This document shows, one piece after another, positions 44,226 through 54,689 of a DNA stretch of 64,000 nt. The stretch spans positions 10,586,695 to 10,650,694 of the forward strand of contig NW_004454229.1 in the NCBI RefSeq assembly GCF_000283155.1, given 5' to 3'. Position 1 is the stretch's first letter. Every line of letters starts with the position of its first letter. The translations under genes were made by a program, and so were the position numbers. Under the pieces are notes generated by a model. That model was not told where the DNA came from and made no database searches. It was given only the letters and a program-made list of their open reading frames with translations. Source of the DNA: Ceratotherium simum simum (lineage: Eukaryota; Chordata; Mammalia; Perissodactyla; Rhinocerotidae).

Positions 44226-45140
44226 CACAACCCATGATCCAGACTCCGTTCTCCACTTCTGTTGCCTTCTCCAGTCCCTGTCTCTTCACCTACCCTTTCT
44301 CTGTTTCTGAGAATTTGGCAGGGATCTGCAGAAAATGTATTTCTTTGGAGGGTCTTTTTGCATCACTGTATAAATTCAGCATATAAACGCAATATTGACA
44401 AACGACTCCACATTTCCACCTAGCCTTGATTTGGGGGTTCTGATTTCTAAGATGCAAATGGCAGTTAAACTCTGGCCCCTAAACCAGCCCTATCCTTTCC
44501 CCCCATGATGACTCTGCATGGATTTCAGGAAGCATCATGTGAAAACCACATCTTGAAATCAAAAGCAAAAGGAACTGGGAAGGCTTCTGCAGAAAGCACA
44601 ATATAAAAACCAGTTTTGAAGAAGGTGGAGGGTGGGAGCTCAAAAAATAAGCAATTACAGGGGAGGTTTTGTTTTTTCTTTCAAAATGATTTTTGATGGC
44701 ACATGTTACTTTCATTTGTTTCCTGACTTTGAGAGGCTGACAAATAGCAGTCTTATTTTGAATATCTATTGTTCCTCCTGAGGATTTATGCAGAGCAGAA
44801 AGGATTGTTTTGAACACTTTCTCATGGACAAGTGGAAGCCGTACTCTTGCTACAAATGATTCATCTGGGAGAAATGCTATATAAACAAGGCTGCCTGCTT
44901 GGAAAGTAGACGGGAGGGCGAGGATTTCAGAAGGGCTTTTCACTCGCCTGCCAGCGAATGACAAAAGCTAGCTCTTGAAATAGCAGGGATGCTATGGAAA
45001 AGAGACTTCAAAAACTTTTTAAATCTAACATCTCATAGTTAATATCAAAAAAGGTATTTCTTAAATCTCTGACTACGACCAGTTACTTTCTCACGGTGAT
45101 GATGGATCAATAGGTTGATCCCATCTTAAGCCTTGTCCTG
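44226..45140. other. Repeat-free stretch with a 161-codon open frame, unassigned
   Basis: No interspersed repeat recognised in about 900 bp. The minus strand is open over 44479-44964 (161 codons, MSFAGRRVKSPSE...), with no domain or homologue I know. I do not call a gene. Confidence 0.4.
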
Positions 45141-45144
45141 ACGG

Positions 45145-45315
45145 TGAGATGTGAAAGAGCAGGGGCTCTGGAACCTGATAGAGCTGAGCAGGGTGGGGCA
45201 AGAGAAGCACCCAGGGTGCCAAATTTAAGGAGGCACCTACTCTCAGGGTCGTACAAGTGCAGAGCTAGAATCAGGGCTCCATCACTTACTGGTCCTGTAA
45301 TCTCAGAGCATTGGT
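45145..45315 (+). repeat. MIR SINE, with a foreign block inside
   Basis: AGAGCAGGGGCTCTGGAACC and CATCACTTACTGGTCCTGTAAT are MIR. The middle (GGCAAGAGAAGCACCC..GGCACCTACTCTCAGGG) is another repeat fragment not identified. Confidence 0.65.
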
Positions 45316-45319
45316 TGAG

Positions 45320-45600
45320 ATTAGACTGGCTGTAACAGAAAAACCCCAAACAAGAATGGCTTTAACAGATAGGAGCTTATTTGTCTATAACATAAAAATA
45401 TAGCACAATGTGGCCCAGGGCTAACATAATGTCTCTATTCCATAAAGTCATCAGAACCTAGGTTTCTTCTAGCACATTGTTCTGCCATTCCTCTGGTTTA
45501 GTTCTCATGATCTAAATGGCAGAAAACCAGGCCCAAGACGGAGTCAGCCATGTTCCAGGCGGCAGGATGGAAGAAGGTGCACGAACCACATGAATATATT
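45320..45600 (-). mobile_element. LTR-like repeat remnant
   Basis: ATTAGACTGGCTGTAACAG..GGCTTTAACAGATAGGAGC resembles the reverse 3' end of an MLT1-type LTR. Non-coding. Confidence 0.45.
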
Positions 45601-45999
45601 ACTAATTTTTTAAATTAATAAAATTATAATCATGAAAATGTAGATCAGACTAAAAAAAACCCCAAGTAATACAAAAATAAAATATTTTATTTTTTAGATT
45701 GTTAAATCACCTGTAATGGTTATTTCCATCCATCCCACTCCAAGTTCCCAACTTGAGCACCAAGTTTATTACAATTGAACCACAGTCTTGCTCCCCACAG
45801 TTGAAAATGTTTCCAGGAGGAAACATTCTTATGCATCCTCATGAAATGTTCCTAAAGCCACAGCTTTGGGAATGGGAGAAGTACCCAAAGTGGGGAGGTG
45901 GACGTCTGTGGCATCTGCCTCTGGCACCCATTCCCCATTCTGGTAGTCGCACCCCAATTTTGCTTTGGGGAGCTACCAGGTCCTGTTGCTGGTAGACAC
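45601..45999. other. AT-rich then unassigned
   Basis: 45600-45720 is AT-rich with AAATAAAATATTTTATTTTTT. The rest is unassigned. Confidence 0.3.
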
Positions 46000-46337
46000 G
46001 GTGGAAACCCTCAGTTGGGTTGCAGGAAGAGGGGTAGAAATGTAACTCCAGCCAGGACGGCAGCCTCCCTTCCTATGTCTCTCCCTCCCAGGAATTTGGC
46101 TCTTGAGTAGAGAGAAAAAGTATAGAAATAGATTTGGGAACATTCACTCCAACAGAGGCATGGGTTTCAGACAAAGTCCCTAAGCTGCTCTGGATTCTGT
46201 CCCTCCTGAAGCCTGACCCTTCAGCTTTTCCTTTAAATCTTGTTCATGGTGCCCCATATTTTTCCAGTAAACCTCTTCTACTTTAGTTAGTTAGAGTCCA
46301 TTTCTGTTGCTTGCAACCAAGAACCCTAATTGACACA
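46000..46337 (+). mobile_element. MLT1-type LTR 3' part
   Basis: End words CATTTCTGTTGCTTGCAACC, AAGAACCCTAATTGACAC match the shared 3' end of this LTR class (GTCACTTGCAACCGAAAGAGTCCTGACTAATAC). The left limit is uncertain. Confidence 0.5.
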
Positions 46338-46699
46338 AGTAGCTATTCAGTTTTCTGCCTAAGGATTTGGAATTACACAAGTTGGTCTCTACCCTTGTTA
46401 ACTCTAGCTCTCTCTTCTCCAACATCTCCCAGATGAGGCCACTAACGCCTCCAGCCACAGGCTTAGTCCTACCCTGTTTCTGAGCCAACACTAAAGTAGG
46501 ACATGAAGGTGGGACTTAGAATCAAGTTATCCCTCTCATATCTGGGTTTTAGGCCTGGTTTTGTCCTCAAGACTGAGACCAACAAGGTGGTGAGTGAGTT
46601 GTATGCAGGATACCAGAGAGAAAGTCCCAGGGGTCAGGCCGAGGAATTACCTAGAAGGCACCATTCCAAGGAGGGAAGAGGCCAACGTGCCACATAGAT
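46338..46699. other. Nothing assigned
   Basis: No family recognised. Confidence 0.3.
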
Positions 46700-46815
46700 T
46701 TCACAAAACAAGGAGTGTTGCCTGTCTTATTCCCTACCGCATCCCTAGCGCTGAAGGCCATGTCTGGCCATGGTAAGTACTCGGTAAATAGATGCTGAAG
46801 GAAAGAATGAAAAAG
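46700..46815 (+). repeat. L2 LINE 3' end
   Basis: CATCCCTAGCGCTGAAGGCC..GGTAAGTACTCGGTAAATAG is an L2 end. Confidence 0.7.
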
Positions 46816-47339
46816 CAGTAGCAGTAAGAAGGGCTGACGTTTGTGGTGGCAGAAACCAAGTGAAGGGGTGAGGTGACCTCAAAGACATGGAAAGAGAGGT
46901 CAATGAGCAAGGAAGTGCATACGTGGAGTTGAGGGTGCGGAGAGGTTGGATTATCAAGGTGCCAACCAAAGCAGTCACTACGATGCTTTCTGGTTTTCCA
47001 CAATTTTCTTTTAAGTTCTTCTCTCTGCTAATTACTTCCCTTAACCAGAGTTGACCCAGGAAAACCTGTAGCTACCACATGTGGCCTCTTTCTTCCCCAC
47101 TCCTGATAGTCCGGCCCAGCCCACCAGAATGACATTCTGCCTTGGTGCCTCCTCCTGAGCGCTCACCTTCTCCCCTATCCTAATCCCTTCACCCAGAGTC
47201 TGGGGCTCTCTTACCCTGCTTTGCTCTTCCAAGTCCTTCTCACTAAGACCAGAGACTTGCTCCATTTTCTTGATGGGTCCTTGAGGTGCTGCCACCACGA
47301 TCCCTGGCACAGGCACCCTAAATGATGACCTGTTAATAA
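46816..47339. other. Nothing assigned
   Basis: No family recognised over about 520 bp. Confidence 0.3.
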
Positions 47340-47485
47340 AAACAGTAATGACAACATCTAACATTTATTGGGCACATACAATGGTCAGGTTCCAGGCAAA
47401 GCTTTTTTACTTTGTAAAGTGCTCAACACAACACCATGAACGGAGTATTTTTATGTTGGCACAGACTGTTAGTAGCTTACCCAAT
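47340..47485 (-). repeat. MIR SINE fragment
   Basis: ATCTAACATTTATTGGGCAC, GGTCAGGTTCCAGGCAAAGC and TTAGTAGCTTACCC resemble reverse MIR. Confidence 0.7.
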
Positions 47486-47489
47486 GTTC

Positions 47490-47885
47490 ATTACCCCATT
47501 CACAAATGTTAAAGACTACATTTCCCTGACTTCCTCGCAACTGGGAGCAGCTAAAGAAATATAAATGGAAGTTGTTGGGTGAGCTTCTGAGAAAGCTCTT
47601 TACAGCTGGTAGGGTGTCTTTCATTGCCCTGATCTTTTCCTCCTTCATCTTGGCTGGAACGTGGACATGACAGTTGGAGGGCACCTTGTAACCGTGAAGT
47701 AACTTTAAGATGCAAACAGTGGTGGAACAGAAACGCAGAAGGAGCCTGCGCTCCTGAAGACTGCAGAGCTGCCACACCACCTCTCTTCAGACTTCTTTTA
47801 CCACAGAGGGAATAAATCTCCAACTTTTTAAAGTCACTGTTTTTTGGCTGTTCTATCTTACACAACAGAATCGAATTCTGATTTA
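47490..47885 (+). mobile_element. MLT1-type LTR remnant
   Basis: ACTACATTTCCCTGACTTCC, CTTCATCTTGGCTGGAACGTGG, GAGGGAATAAATCTCC and TTACACAACAGAATCG fit the length (about 395 bp), internal AATAAA and end of this LTR class. Confidence 0.5.
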
Positions 47886-47919
47886 ATTATTTTAATTATT
47901 ACCCCAGGGGGCAGACATA

Positions 47920-48285
47920 TATAGTGCTCCCCAAATATCTACGTGATCCTCCACCATTCTCAGTCTCCTTTGCTGTTGGGTTGGGGCAATGTATCTAATT
48001 TTGACCAATGGGCTCTGAGCAGGCATGTGTCACTTCTGCACTAAGGCACTTAAGAGTTAGTGTGTCTTCTCCAGCTCTCTTTCCCTGCCACAGTAATATT
48101 GGAAGCCACACAATGAGATGGTAGTGTCACAAGATAGAAGGAAATGGGATCCTTGAGTCACTGGATGTGGAAGGCTCCACTAACTTGCCTTTGGACAAGA
48201 CTTTGGGTGAGTGCTAAGTCACTGAGATTTCAGAGTTTATTTGTTACCACAGCATGGGTTAACCTATCCTGACTAACACACCTCA
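47920..48285 (+). mobile_element. MLT1-type LTR remnant
   Basis: GTCACTGAGATTTCAGAGTTT, ATTTGTTACCACAGCATGGG and CCTATCCTGACTAACAC are the 3' end of this LTR class. Confidence 0.55.
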
Positions 48286-48410
48286 TTTTACAAACGAAGA
48301 GATTGACTCTTTCAGCAATTAAGTAACTTGCTCCAGTTAAACGGCTACTTGGTGACCAAGTCCATCTGACTCATGATAGGCAAGCCCTGTGGTCTCCATC
48401 TCCTCCTTAG
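48286..48410 (-). repeat. MIR SINE fragment
   Basis: CTCATTTTACAAACGAAGAG, AATTAAGTAACTTGCTCCAG and GGTGACCAAGTCCATCTGAC match reverse MIR. Confidence 0.75.
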
Positions 48411-49105
48411 TACTAGCCACCATTAGCATCCCTGACCCTGCTGGCTCCTTGTCATCTATCCCTTGCTTCTATCCAGGACATTCCTCCTTTCCCTCTGCAT
48501 CTCTCTCTCTAGCCTGCATAGACTTGAACGCCACATGTCCAAGTCTTAAGCTATGACACTAAAATCATAGAATTACATCTAATATTGTAATTCTGTCTTG
48601 GATTTTATTTTGAGTCTTGGCTGGTTGAGTTGGCCAATACTGAATATGGCTGCTCAACATCTGGTTCGTATTTGGTCTTCGGCTGAAACAAAAAATTCAA
48701 AATTAATTTTCATCGCTGGGTTTGTAGTATTTTCTGTTTTCTTTGCTGAGTACAGTGAAGGACAAAAGTGAGATGTGGCCACAATACTGTATCTGAATCA
48801 CTCAGCTTGGTGGGTTGGAACAACTCGCTCGTAAGAAAAACTGGTGTATTCAACAGATGTCGTGTTCCAGGGGCCCAGACACGTTCTGGGGTTGCAAAGA
48901 GAATCTTACCTCAAGGCTTTTACTTTAAAGGAGTACCCTATCTAATGACCTGTATCAATAAATAAAATGCAAAAGCGTGCAATAAGCCCATAGAGAATCA
49001 GTGTGTATCAGACACAGGGGTGACACAAATGAGAAGGTCGCCTTTTCTGCCTGGAGTGGTCCCGATTGCCCCATGAATGGGTTTTAGTGCCATGATTGGA
49101 GGCGT
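48411..49105. other. Mostly unassigned; L2-like words near 48846-48905
   Basis: TATTCAACAGATGTCGTGTTCC..GTTCTGGGGTTGCAAAGAG resembles a reverse L2 end. Nothing else recognised. Confidence 0.35.
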
Positions 49106-49109
49106 TTTG

Positions 49110-49260
49110 CAGAGATTGCTGAATATTGAGTGTTGTGCTAAGCGTTTTCCGTACATTGACTCTTCTTCCCCCTCGACAAGCGTTACATCTGTTCCACGGA
49201 TGAGTAAACTGTTGCTCAGTGAAGGAAAGAGACGTGCCCCAAGTCACACACGTCCGATTT
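49110..49260 (-). repeat. MIR SINE
   Basis: GAGTGTTGTGCTAAGCGTTTTC, GGATGAGTAAACTGTTGCTC and GTGCCCCAAGTCACACACG are reverse MIR. Confidence 0.75.
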
Positions 49261-49684
49261 TAACTCAGTTCTGCCCCACTCTAGAACTTCCCATTTTCCC
49301 CAGTATACCAAACTGCTTCCTCCGGGAAGGCAAACGGGTTTATTCCAACAACGTAAGCCTCCATTGTCTTCTCGAATCAACCTCCTGAGCCAAGCTCTCC
49401 GCGGCTCCATCGCAGCGTGGGCTTCTTGGAATTCGGCGCTCCTTCTCCAGGCCTCCCTACCTGCCGAGCCTTCTTCATTCTGAAATAAGAGCCGCCCAGT
49501 ACACAGCATCTGGCGCTGGCTTCCCGGCCTCCGGCTGGTGGAGCGAGAACGTTTCCAGCGCATATGCTTCCCTATTCTGTAAAAAATGTGTTTATGCTCG
49601 GTCCCCTCTGAAGGCGGACGACGCCCACATCCTTGTCACTGCCGAATTGGTAGGCTGGGCTTTTCAAATCCTTCACACCCTGAG

Positions 49685-49700
49685 AAGCAGGGGGCGCTGC
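49685..49700 (+). promoter_or_regulatory. CTCF-like motif, plus orientation
   Basis: AAGCAGGGGGCGCTGC matches the CTCF core (AGGGGGCGC with upstream GCAG). First of a facing pair. Confidence 0.55.
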
Positions 49701-49708
49701 GTCTGCCC

Positions 49709-49727
49709 TCTGGCGCCATCTACTGGC
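49709..49727 (-). promoter_or_regulatory. CTCF-like motif, minus orientation
   Basis: On the minus strand GCCAGTAGATGGCGCCAG, a textbook CTCF core (CCAGTAGATGGCGCC). Facing the motif at 49685-49700, centres about 25 bp apart. Confidence 0.65.
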
Positions 49728-49815
49728 ACCGTTCAAGTCCGAACCAGCCCCCTGGAGAGGAGTGGTGACGTATTCGGTAATTAATTAGACGGATCCTGCC
49801 ACTTCATTAATGGAT

Positions 49816-49859
49816 TTTTCTTTCTTTCTCCATGGACTTTTCTTTCTTTCTCCATGGAC
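49816..49859 (+). repeat. Perfect 22-bp tandem duplication, two copies
   Basis: The unit TTTTCTTTCTTTCTCC..ATGGAC occurs at 49816-49837 and again, unchanged, at 49838-49859. Confidence 0.97.
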
Positions 49860-50724
49860 TAGAGGGTGACCAATTACTAACGAAAGTAGATAGAAAATAT
49901 ATTATCTTACTTTGAAGAGACCAGAGTCTCCTCTCTCTCACTGTTCCCACCTCACCAGTTGTGACATTCCTTCATCTTCAATTCTTTCTTCCTTCTAAAA
50001 ATATTTATTTTGTTATTATATAGAGATCAGGGCATGGGGCGCACAGCCGCACACCTGAGCAAACAGAGGGGCTGACTGATTTGCTGGCGTAATGAAAAAC
50101 ATTAGTTTTGAGCTCATTACCTTGATTCCACAATGGGCACCAAATCCCACTTAAGACCCACGGAGGACGTCTTCAAAGGCGCGCCGCTCCAGGTCTGCGC
50201 CTGGCGAGCCTGCGACCTCTCTGAGGCTTTGCAAACGAATAAGCCATGTTTGGAGACCCAGGCCTGTCAGATCAAAACCAGGCCTGGCCTCCAGACCTTG
50301 AAACAAGTCGCAACAGTGAACCTTACTCATCCATTTTCAAAATATGGCCTGTTCTCTTTTCAAAATGGAGCACAGCCTCTCAGATTGGCGCTGGCTGCTC
50401 TATGTGATATATTAGGGAGAATCCTGACTCCTTCCAGGTTTCTGCCCGTCTGCTTTAAATCCAAGTGACTTGGCGGAGAGTGGTTTTCAGTTATTTTTCC
50501 ATTTGAAATGGAATTCAAAACAGCAGGGGCATAAAGCCCAGATACAGATGGAAGAGAAAATAAAAGGGCCCCTGGGGTTCCCCATTCACCTTCCACGTTA
50601 AGGAAAAGAAATTAGCATTCATTGTAAACCTACTATCTTTCAAAGTACACGCAGGGAGGGTGCTATCGCTGGGCCATTGGAATTTTACAAGATTCCGAAT
50701 GCTTTTGGTTTTCTTCAGAGGCAG
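49860..50724. other. Repeat-free stretch, nothing assigned
   Basis: About 860 bp with no recognised repeat; AT-rich homeodomain-like words (GTAATGAAAAACATTAG) near 50090-50107. Confidence 0.35.
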
Positions 50725-50945
50725 TTTGGTCAAGAGCCTGACTTTAGAGCCGAAGCCTGCTCCTGCCTCCCACAGTCAGGGGACCTCAGCCGCTTTCTGG
50801 AACCGCTCTGAGTCCCAGTGTCCTCACCTGGGGACAACTTGTGATGGCCACTTGAGAGGGCCGGTGAGAGGCTGAAATAGGGTAATCCAGAAGGTGTTGA
50901 CCAGGGGTCTGGGCACATTACAAGAGCTTCATAAACAGCTAATGT
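50725..50945 (+). repeat. MIR SINE
   Basis: GGTCAAGAGCCTGACTTTAGAG, CTGAGTCCCAGTGTCCTCACC and CATTACAAGAGCTTCATAAAC follow MIR head to tail. Confidence 0.75.
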
Positions 50946-51159
50946 CATGATCCATTTCTTGAAGTCAGGAATCAGAGCTTCTGCCCTAAGAATGAAGTGC
51001 GTGAGTTTCAGAAGACGCCTGGGTTCTCTTTGCTCACCGTCATCTAACCTCTCAGATTAAGACCTGAGGCTTTGGGTACTATATTCGGACATGCCGCGTT
51101 AAACTGCGCACCATCTGGATCCACCTGGCCCATGGCCTCCTCCTCCCCCCAGCCCCTCT
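50946..51159. other. Nothing assigned
   Basis: No family recognised. Confidence 0.3.
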
Positions 51160-51820
51160 CCTGGAGGGAACCCTACGTTCTAACCACACTGGTCTTCTGG
51201 CTACTTCTAACACATGCTCTTGCCCAGCACGGAAATGCTCTCCCCACCCACCCTCATATGCCTAATTCCTTCAGGTCTCAGTTTAAAGGTAACTCCCCTG
51301 GGGAAGTATTCCCTGATGACCAGACTGAGCCAAGCTCCTCCCTGCCTCCCCCTGGATGCTCTGGGAGCCCCTTCACAGGATCTGCAGTGATGCTGCTTGC
51401 ACATCTTCTCGGCAGCTCTTTGCAATGTGCTGGGCTTGATAAAGTAATTGTGATAATCTCTTTAATGTCTCTTTTCCTTACCTGACCATAAGCAGGCAGG
51501 AACTCCGTTTATTCTGTCCATGATAGTGGATGCTTGGCTGATGGGCCCCGAGTCCCTGACGGCCCTCTCCCTGGAACACCATCACCCCACTTTTCTGTCA
51601 AACTCCCTCTCACGCCTTTTAAGATACAATTCCAAATCCGCTCCTCAGTGAGGCCACGGCTGAGCTCCCTCAGATGGGGTTCTTGTTCCCCAGGTGCGCT
51701 GTCTTTACCTCTGTCTCAGCAGTTATTCTGTGGAGTGCCACAGCTTTTGATCTCACCCCCAGTGCTTATCAGGGGCCTGGCACAGAGGAGGCTTTCGATG
51801 ATCAGGGGGTGAATGAATAG
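51160..51820 (+). repeat. Two consecutive L2 LINE 3' regions
   Basis: First, 51160-51540: ACCACACTGGTCTTCTGGC, TTCCTTCAGGTCTCAGTTTAAA, GAAGTATTCCCTGATGACC, AGCAGGCAGGAACTCCG. Second, 51545-51820: CTCCTCAGTGAGGCCACGGC, AGGGGCCTGGCACAGAGGAGG, GGTGAATGAATA. Confidence 0.75.
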
Positions 51821-52439
51821 AGTGATGATCATTCAATCCCATATTGCTATCCTAACATGGAAAGATTTTAAGACTATTTATGCCAAGAATTGATTATCAT
51901 ATCTCCTCCTAGAAATGTCTTCAGCCACAGTAGATACTCATCAACCTTTCTGGGTGTTTCATACTTGCAACACTGGATTTATCATTCACTTTTTATGCTT
52001 ATAACCAGTGCTAGGAGATTTCAGAGATCTTTCTTACATCCTGGATCCTGGGTATGAAGATCTTCGATTCGTTGTGGGGAGGAAAAAAAAGAATATTTCC
52101 TTGTACATTGGATTCTCCTTCTCAGGATTCAGCCATGATAAGTCTAGTTCATTTTCTTCTACTTTTACTACTTCAACAATTGAATTGTGGAAAAACTGAT
52201 GTAGATACTGATACCATACAGTTCAATGAGCAGGTGAATGGAGAAAAACACAGACCAGAAGCAGACATACTTGGTGGGCTTCTTGACGGTTCAAAGTCTT
52301 GCCTGGAGAATCTTTGGCTCTCTATTTTGATTGGCCTAGATGAGTCCATTTTTTACAATAAACATCACAACAGCAACTAATATCAAATAACTATTTTTTA
52401 CAGAGTATTTTTACATATGTTATATCATTTAATACAACC
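51821..52439. other. Mostly unassigned; MIR-like bit near 52385-52432
   Basis: ATTTTTACATATGTTATATCATTTAATAC resembles reverse MIR. The rest is AT-rich and unassigned. Confidence 0.35.
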
Positions 52440-52972
52440 CTCCTGGACTCTGATCCATCTGTTTTCTGTTTGACCGCCAGCATCTACTCCTTCATAGCTC
52501 TTGATTTCGCTTTGAAGATCTCAGCCTCCCTTGCTGTCTTCTCTGGCCATGTGATTTGATGGGACTCCCGAACCTTGATTTGAGAGGTGAGCACTTGACC
52601 TCCACCTAAGCCAATCAGTATATCCCACCCCATCCCTCAGCAGTGGTGATTGGTTTGGGGATGAACGTGAGACCCAATCAGACCAATGAATTACTGTCCC
52701 GGGAGGATGTGAGGAACTGCCGTGGCCATTGACTTATTCCTACAGACAGAGAGTGCGAGCTGCTGGACACCATCACATGGAGACGGAGGATGAAGCTAAC
52801 TCTTCCTATAGCCAGTTGAGTGACAGACAGAAGTCAAGGCTGACGATCCCATTTGAGGACTGAGCTACCTCTACTGATGGCTTTTCAATTATATAGTCCA
52901 ATAAAATTCCTTTTTACCTAAACTGAATTCTTTGTCACTTGCAACCACAGAGTTCTAATGGAAACATCTATG
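52440..52972 (+). mobile_element. MLT1-type LTR remnant
   Basis: TGATTGGTTTGGGGATGAACGTG, AGACCAATGAATTACTGTCC, CAATAAAATTCCTTTTTACC and TTGTCACTTGCAACCACAGAG fit this LTR class over about 530 bp. Non-coding solo remnant. Confidence 0.6.
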
Positions 52973-52974
52973 AT

Positions 52975-53185
52975 TTGCCAGCACTAGGGTAAGCCCTTTT
53001 ACATACATTATCTTATTTGATCCTTACAGCAACCCTATGGGAATACGTATATTATCATCTCCATTTCATAGCTAATGAAATTGAGGCCTAGAGAAATTAT
53101 CTATTGTCTCACTCACGCTAGGAGATGCCGCGTTGGATTAGGATTCAGGTCTTAGCCACTGCACTGGTGCCTGGACATGGAAACA
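52975..53185 (-). repeat. MIR SINE
   Basis: ACATTATCTTATTTGATCCTTAC, CCATTTCATAGCTAATGAAATTG and AGGCCTAGAGAAATTA are reverse MIR. Confidence 0.87.
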
Positions 53186-53870
53186 CGGCTGGCGAGTGGT
53201 AGCATGTTCCTTCTTAGGATTCTACATCCTCTCAGGCACCATCCGTCTCTCTCCCTCTGCTCCCCAACACTCCTAACCCAGTCCTTCATTTTGTTATCCT
53301 CCTCCTCGCCTCCTCTCCCCTCCCACACCTTGACTTTAAAACTCCAGGGAGATAAACTTTAGCCCCTCCACCCAGCAAGCTCCGGCAGCCCAGGCTTAGT
53401 CATTCCCCTGCCCAAGGCAGGGGGATGGCCGAGATGACCCCTGCATAGCCCTTCTGGCGGCTTTGCTGTGGAGGTCACAGCCCTTGCTTGGGTGCCAGAG
53501 ATTGCTTCTTCCTCTTCTGGCCCAGAGCCTTTCTTGGAGGCTTCTCTGACAAGCACCCAGGGCTGCCCAGCTGAGAGGCACTCTGCTTGGAGAAGACATT
53601 CCTCTGCCTGGGCATCTGTGTGCAGCTGGCTGTGTCTGAAATCCTGCCTCTCCCTGACTTCACTTCCTGAATGTGCTGACAGGCCTCTGAGCCAAGCCAA
53701 ACAGGTTCCCAATGCCGTGCCTGCAGAGCATTCCCCTGCCAGTGCAGCTGGGGAAACAAGACTTCTCCAGCCCACAGAGAGGACCTGCCAGCCCATATAT
53801 GACCAAGAAGCAGGCCCTGTGAGACCTCGTTGAATCTTAATGAGACACGTTTTCATTTCAGCTAGGGTGG
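53186..53870. other. GC-rich unassigned stretch with overlapping open frames
   Basis: Both strands are open in several frames (165 codons minus at 53359-53856, 121 codons plus at 53468-53833). High GC and few stops explain this; no domain is recognised. Confidence 0.35.
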
Positions 53871-53871
53871 G

Positions 53872-53928
53872 GTGCGTGTGTGTGTGCGTGTGTGTGCATG
53901 TGCACTGGCTTGTGTGTGTGTGGGGGGT
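53872..53928 (+). repeat. Imperfect GT-rich microsatellite
   Basis: GTGCGTGTGTGTGTGCGTG.. through TTGTGTGTGTGTGGGG: interrupted GT repeat. Confidence 0.92.
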
Positions 53929-53959
53929 GGATTCCTGATCATTTCTTCTTAAATTAACA

Positions 53960-54195
53960 AGTCTATAGTGAACAATGGCTACTTATTGCTTGCCTGCTCT
54001 ACACACAGGCTTTACATATATGATCCTCCTGACAACCTTCTGAGGTAGCCACGGCTGGCCTCATGTTTACGAAGGAAGGAATTGAGGCTCAACAATATTA
54101 AGGGACTTGCTCCATGCTCCCTAGCTACAAGTTGCAGAGCCCGGATTTAACTCCCGGACACTTGATTCCAAAATCCATGTTCCTCCTCCAGCTCA
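53960..54195 (-). repeat. MIR SINE
   Basis: ATGTTTACGAAGGAAGGAATTG, GGACTTGCTCCATGCTCCC and GAGCCCGGATTTAACTCCC are reverse MIR. Confidence 0.87.
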
Positions 54196-54259
54196 TAATA
54201 TCTCCATTCTCTCCTCCAACTCTAATACTTCGATTCCTCATGTGATCAGAAGGGTAGCA

Positions 54260-54420
54260 AGTGGAAAGGACAGAGGCTCTGGTGTCTTCTCAGCTCTGTG
54301 AAGCTCTGCAAGTTGGTTTTCTTCTCTGAATCTCAGTTTCCTCATGTGCAAAATGGAATGATAACAGTGCCTGTGGCAGGGAGGTTGTGGGCTCAGATGA
54401 GATATAAATTCATGCGGCAG
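54260..54420 (+). repeat. MIR SINE
   Basis: CTGAATCTCAGTTTCCTCATG, TGCAAAATGGAATGATAAC and GTTGTGGGCTCAGATGAG are MIR. Confidence 0.85.
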
Positions 54421-54439
54421 TACTCCTCAGGAGCAAGGT

Positions 54440-54650
54440 CATATGTGTACAAAGCAAGCCCTTTGGAGCCAGAAAGACCTGGACTCAGTTCCAGCTTCCA
54501 CCAGTCACTTATTCCATAAACTTGAACAAGATCTAACCTTCCATTTTCTCAAACATAAAATACAGCCCTAACTTTTACCTTGTAAGTCCCAGCAAGTGCC
54601 TGCTACATAGTAGAAACTTAGAAAATGGCATCTATTATGAATATTGTACA
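54440..54650 (+). repeat. MIR SINE
   Basis: CCCTTTGGAGCCAGAAAGACC, TGGACTCAGTTCCAGC and GCCTGCTACATAGTAGAAAC are MIR, directly after another plus-strand MIR. Confidence 0.82.
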
Positions 54651-54689
54651 AGTGTTAGTTTTTATTATACTTGTGACAGATGCTGTTGG

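Larger units (their letters stand above)
49395..49800. promoter_or_regulatory. CpG-rich patch, candidate distal regulatory element
   Basis: About 27 CpGs in 400 bp, against roughly one per 100 bp in the surroundings. No interspersed repeat recognised. It holds two facing CTCF-like motifs at its right side and homeodomain-like TAATTAATTAG just after. It lies about 11 kb beyond the JUN poly(A) site. Function inferred. Confidence 0.5.

Noticed and set aside
24435..48160. Scattered TGAGTCA sites (24435, 25913, 30096, near 48154) as an AP-1 autoregulatory cluster for JUN
   Set aside because: A 7-mer readable on either strand is expected about eight times in 64 kb by chance. The sites are not clustered and one lies in an LTR remnant.
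53359..53856. 165-codon minus frame and 121-codon plus frame as genes
   Set aside because: Overlapping long frames on both strands in GC-rich DNA are a composition effect. No domain, splice context or homologue was recognised.
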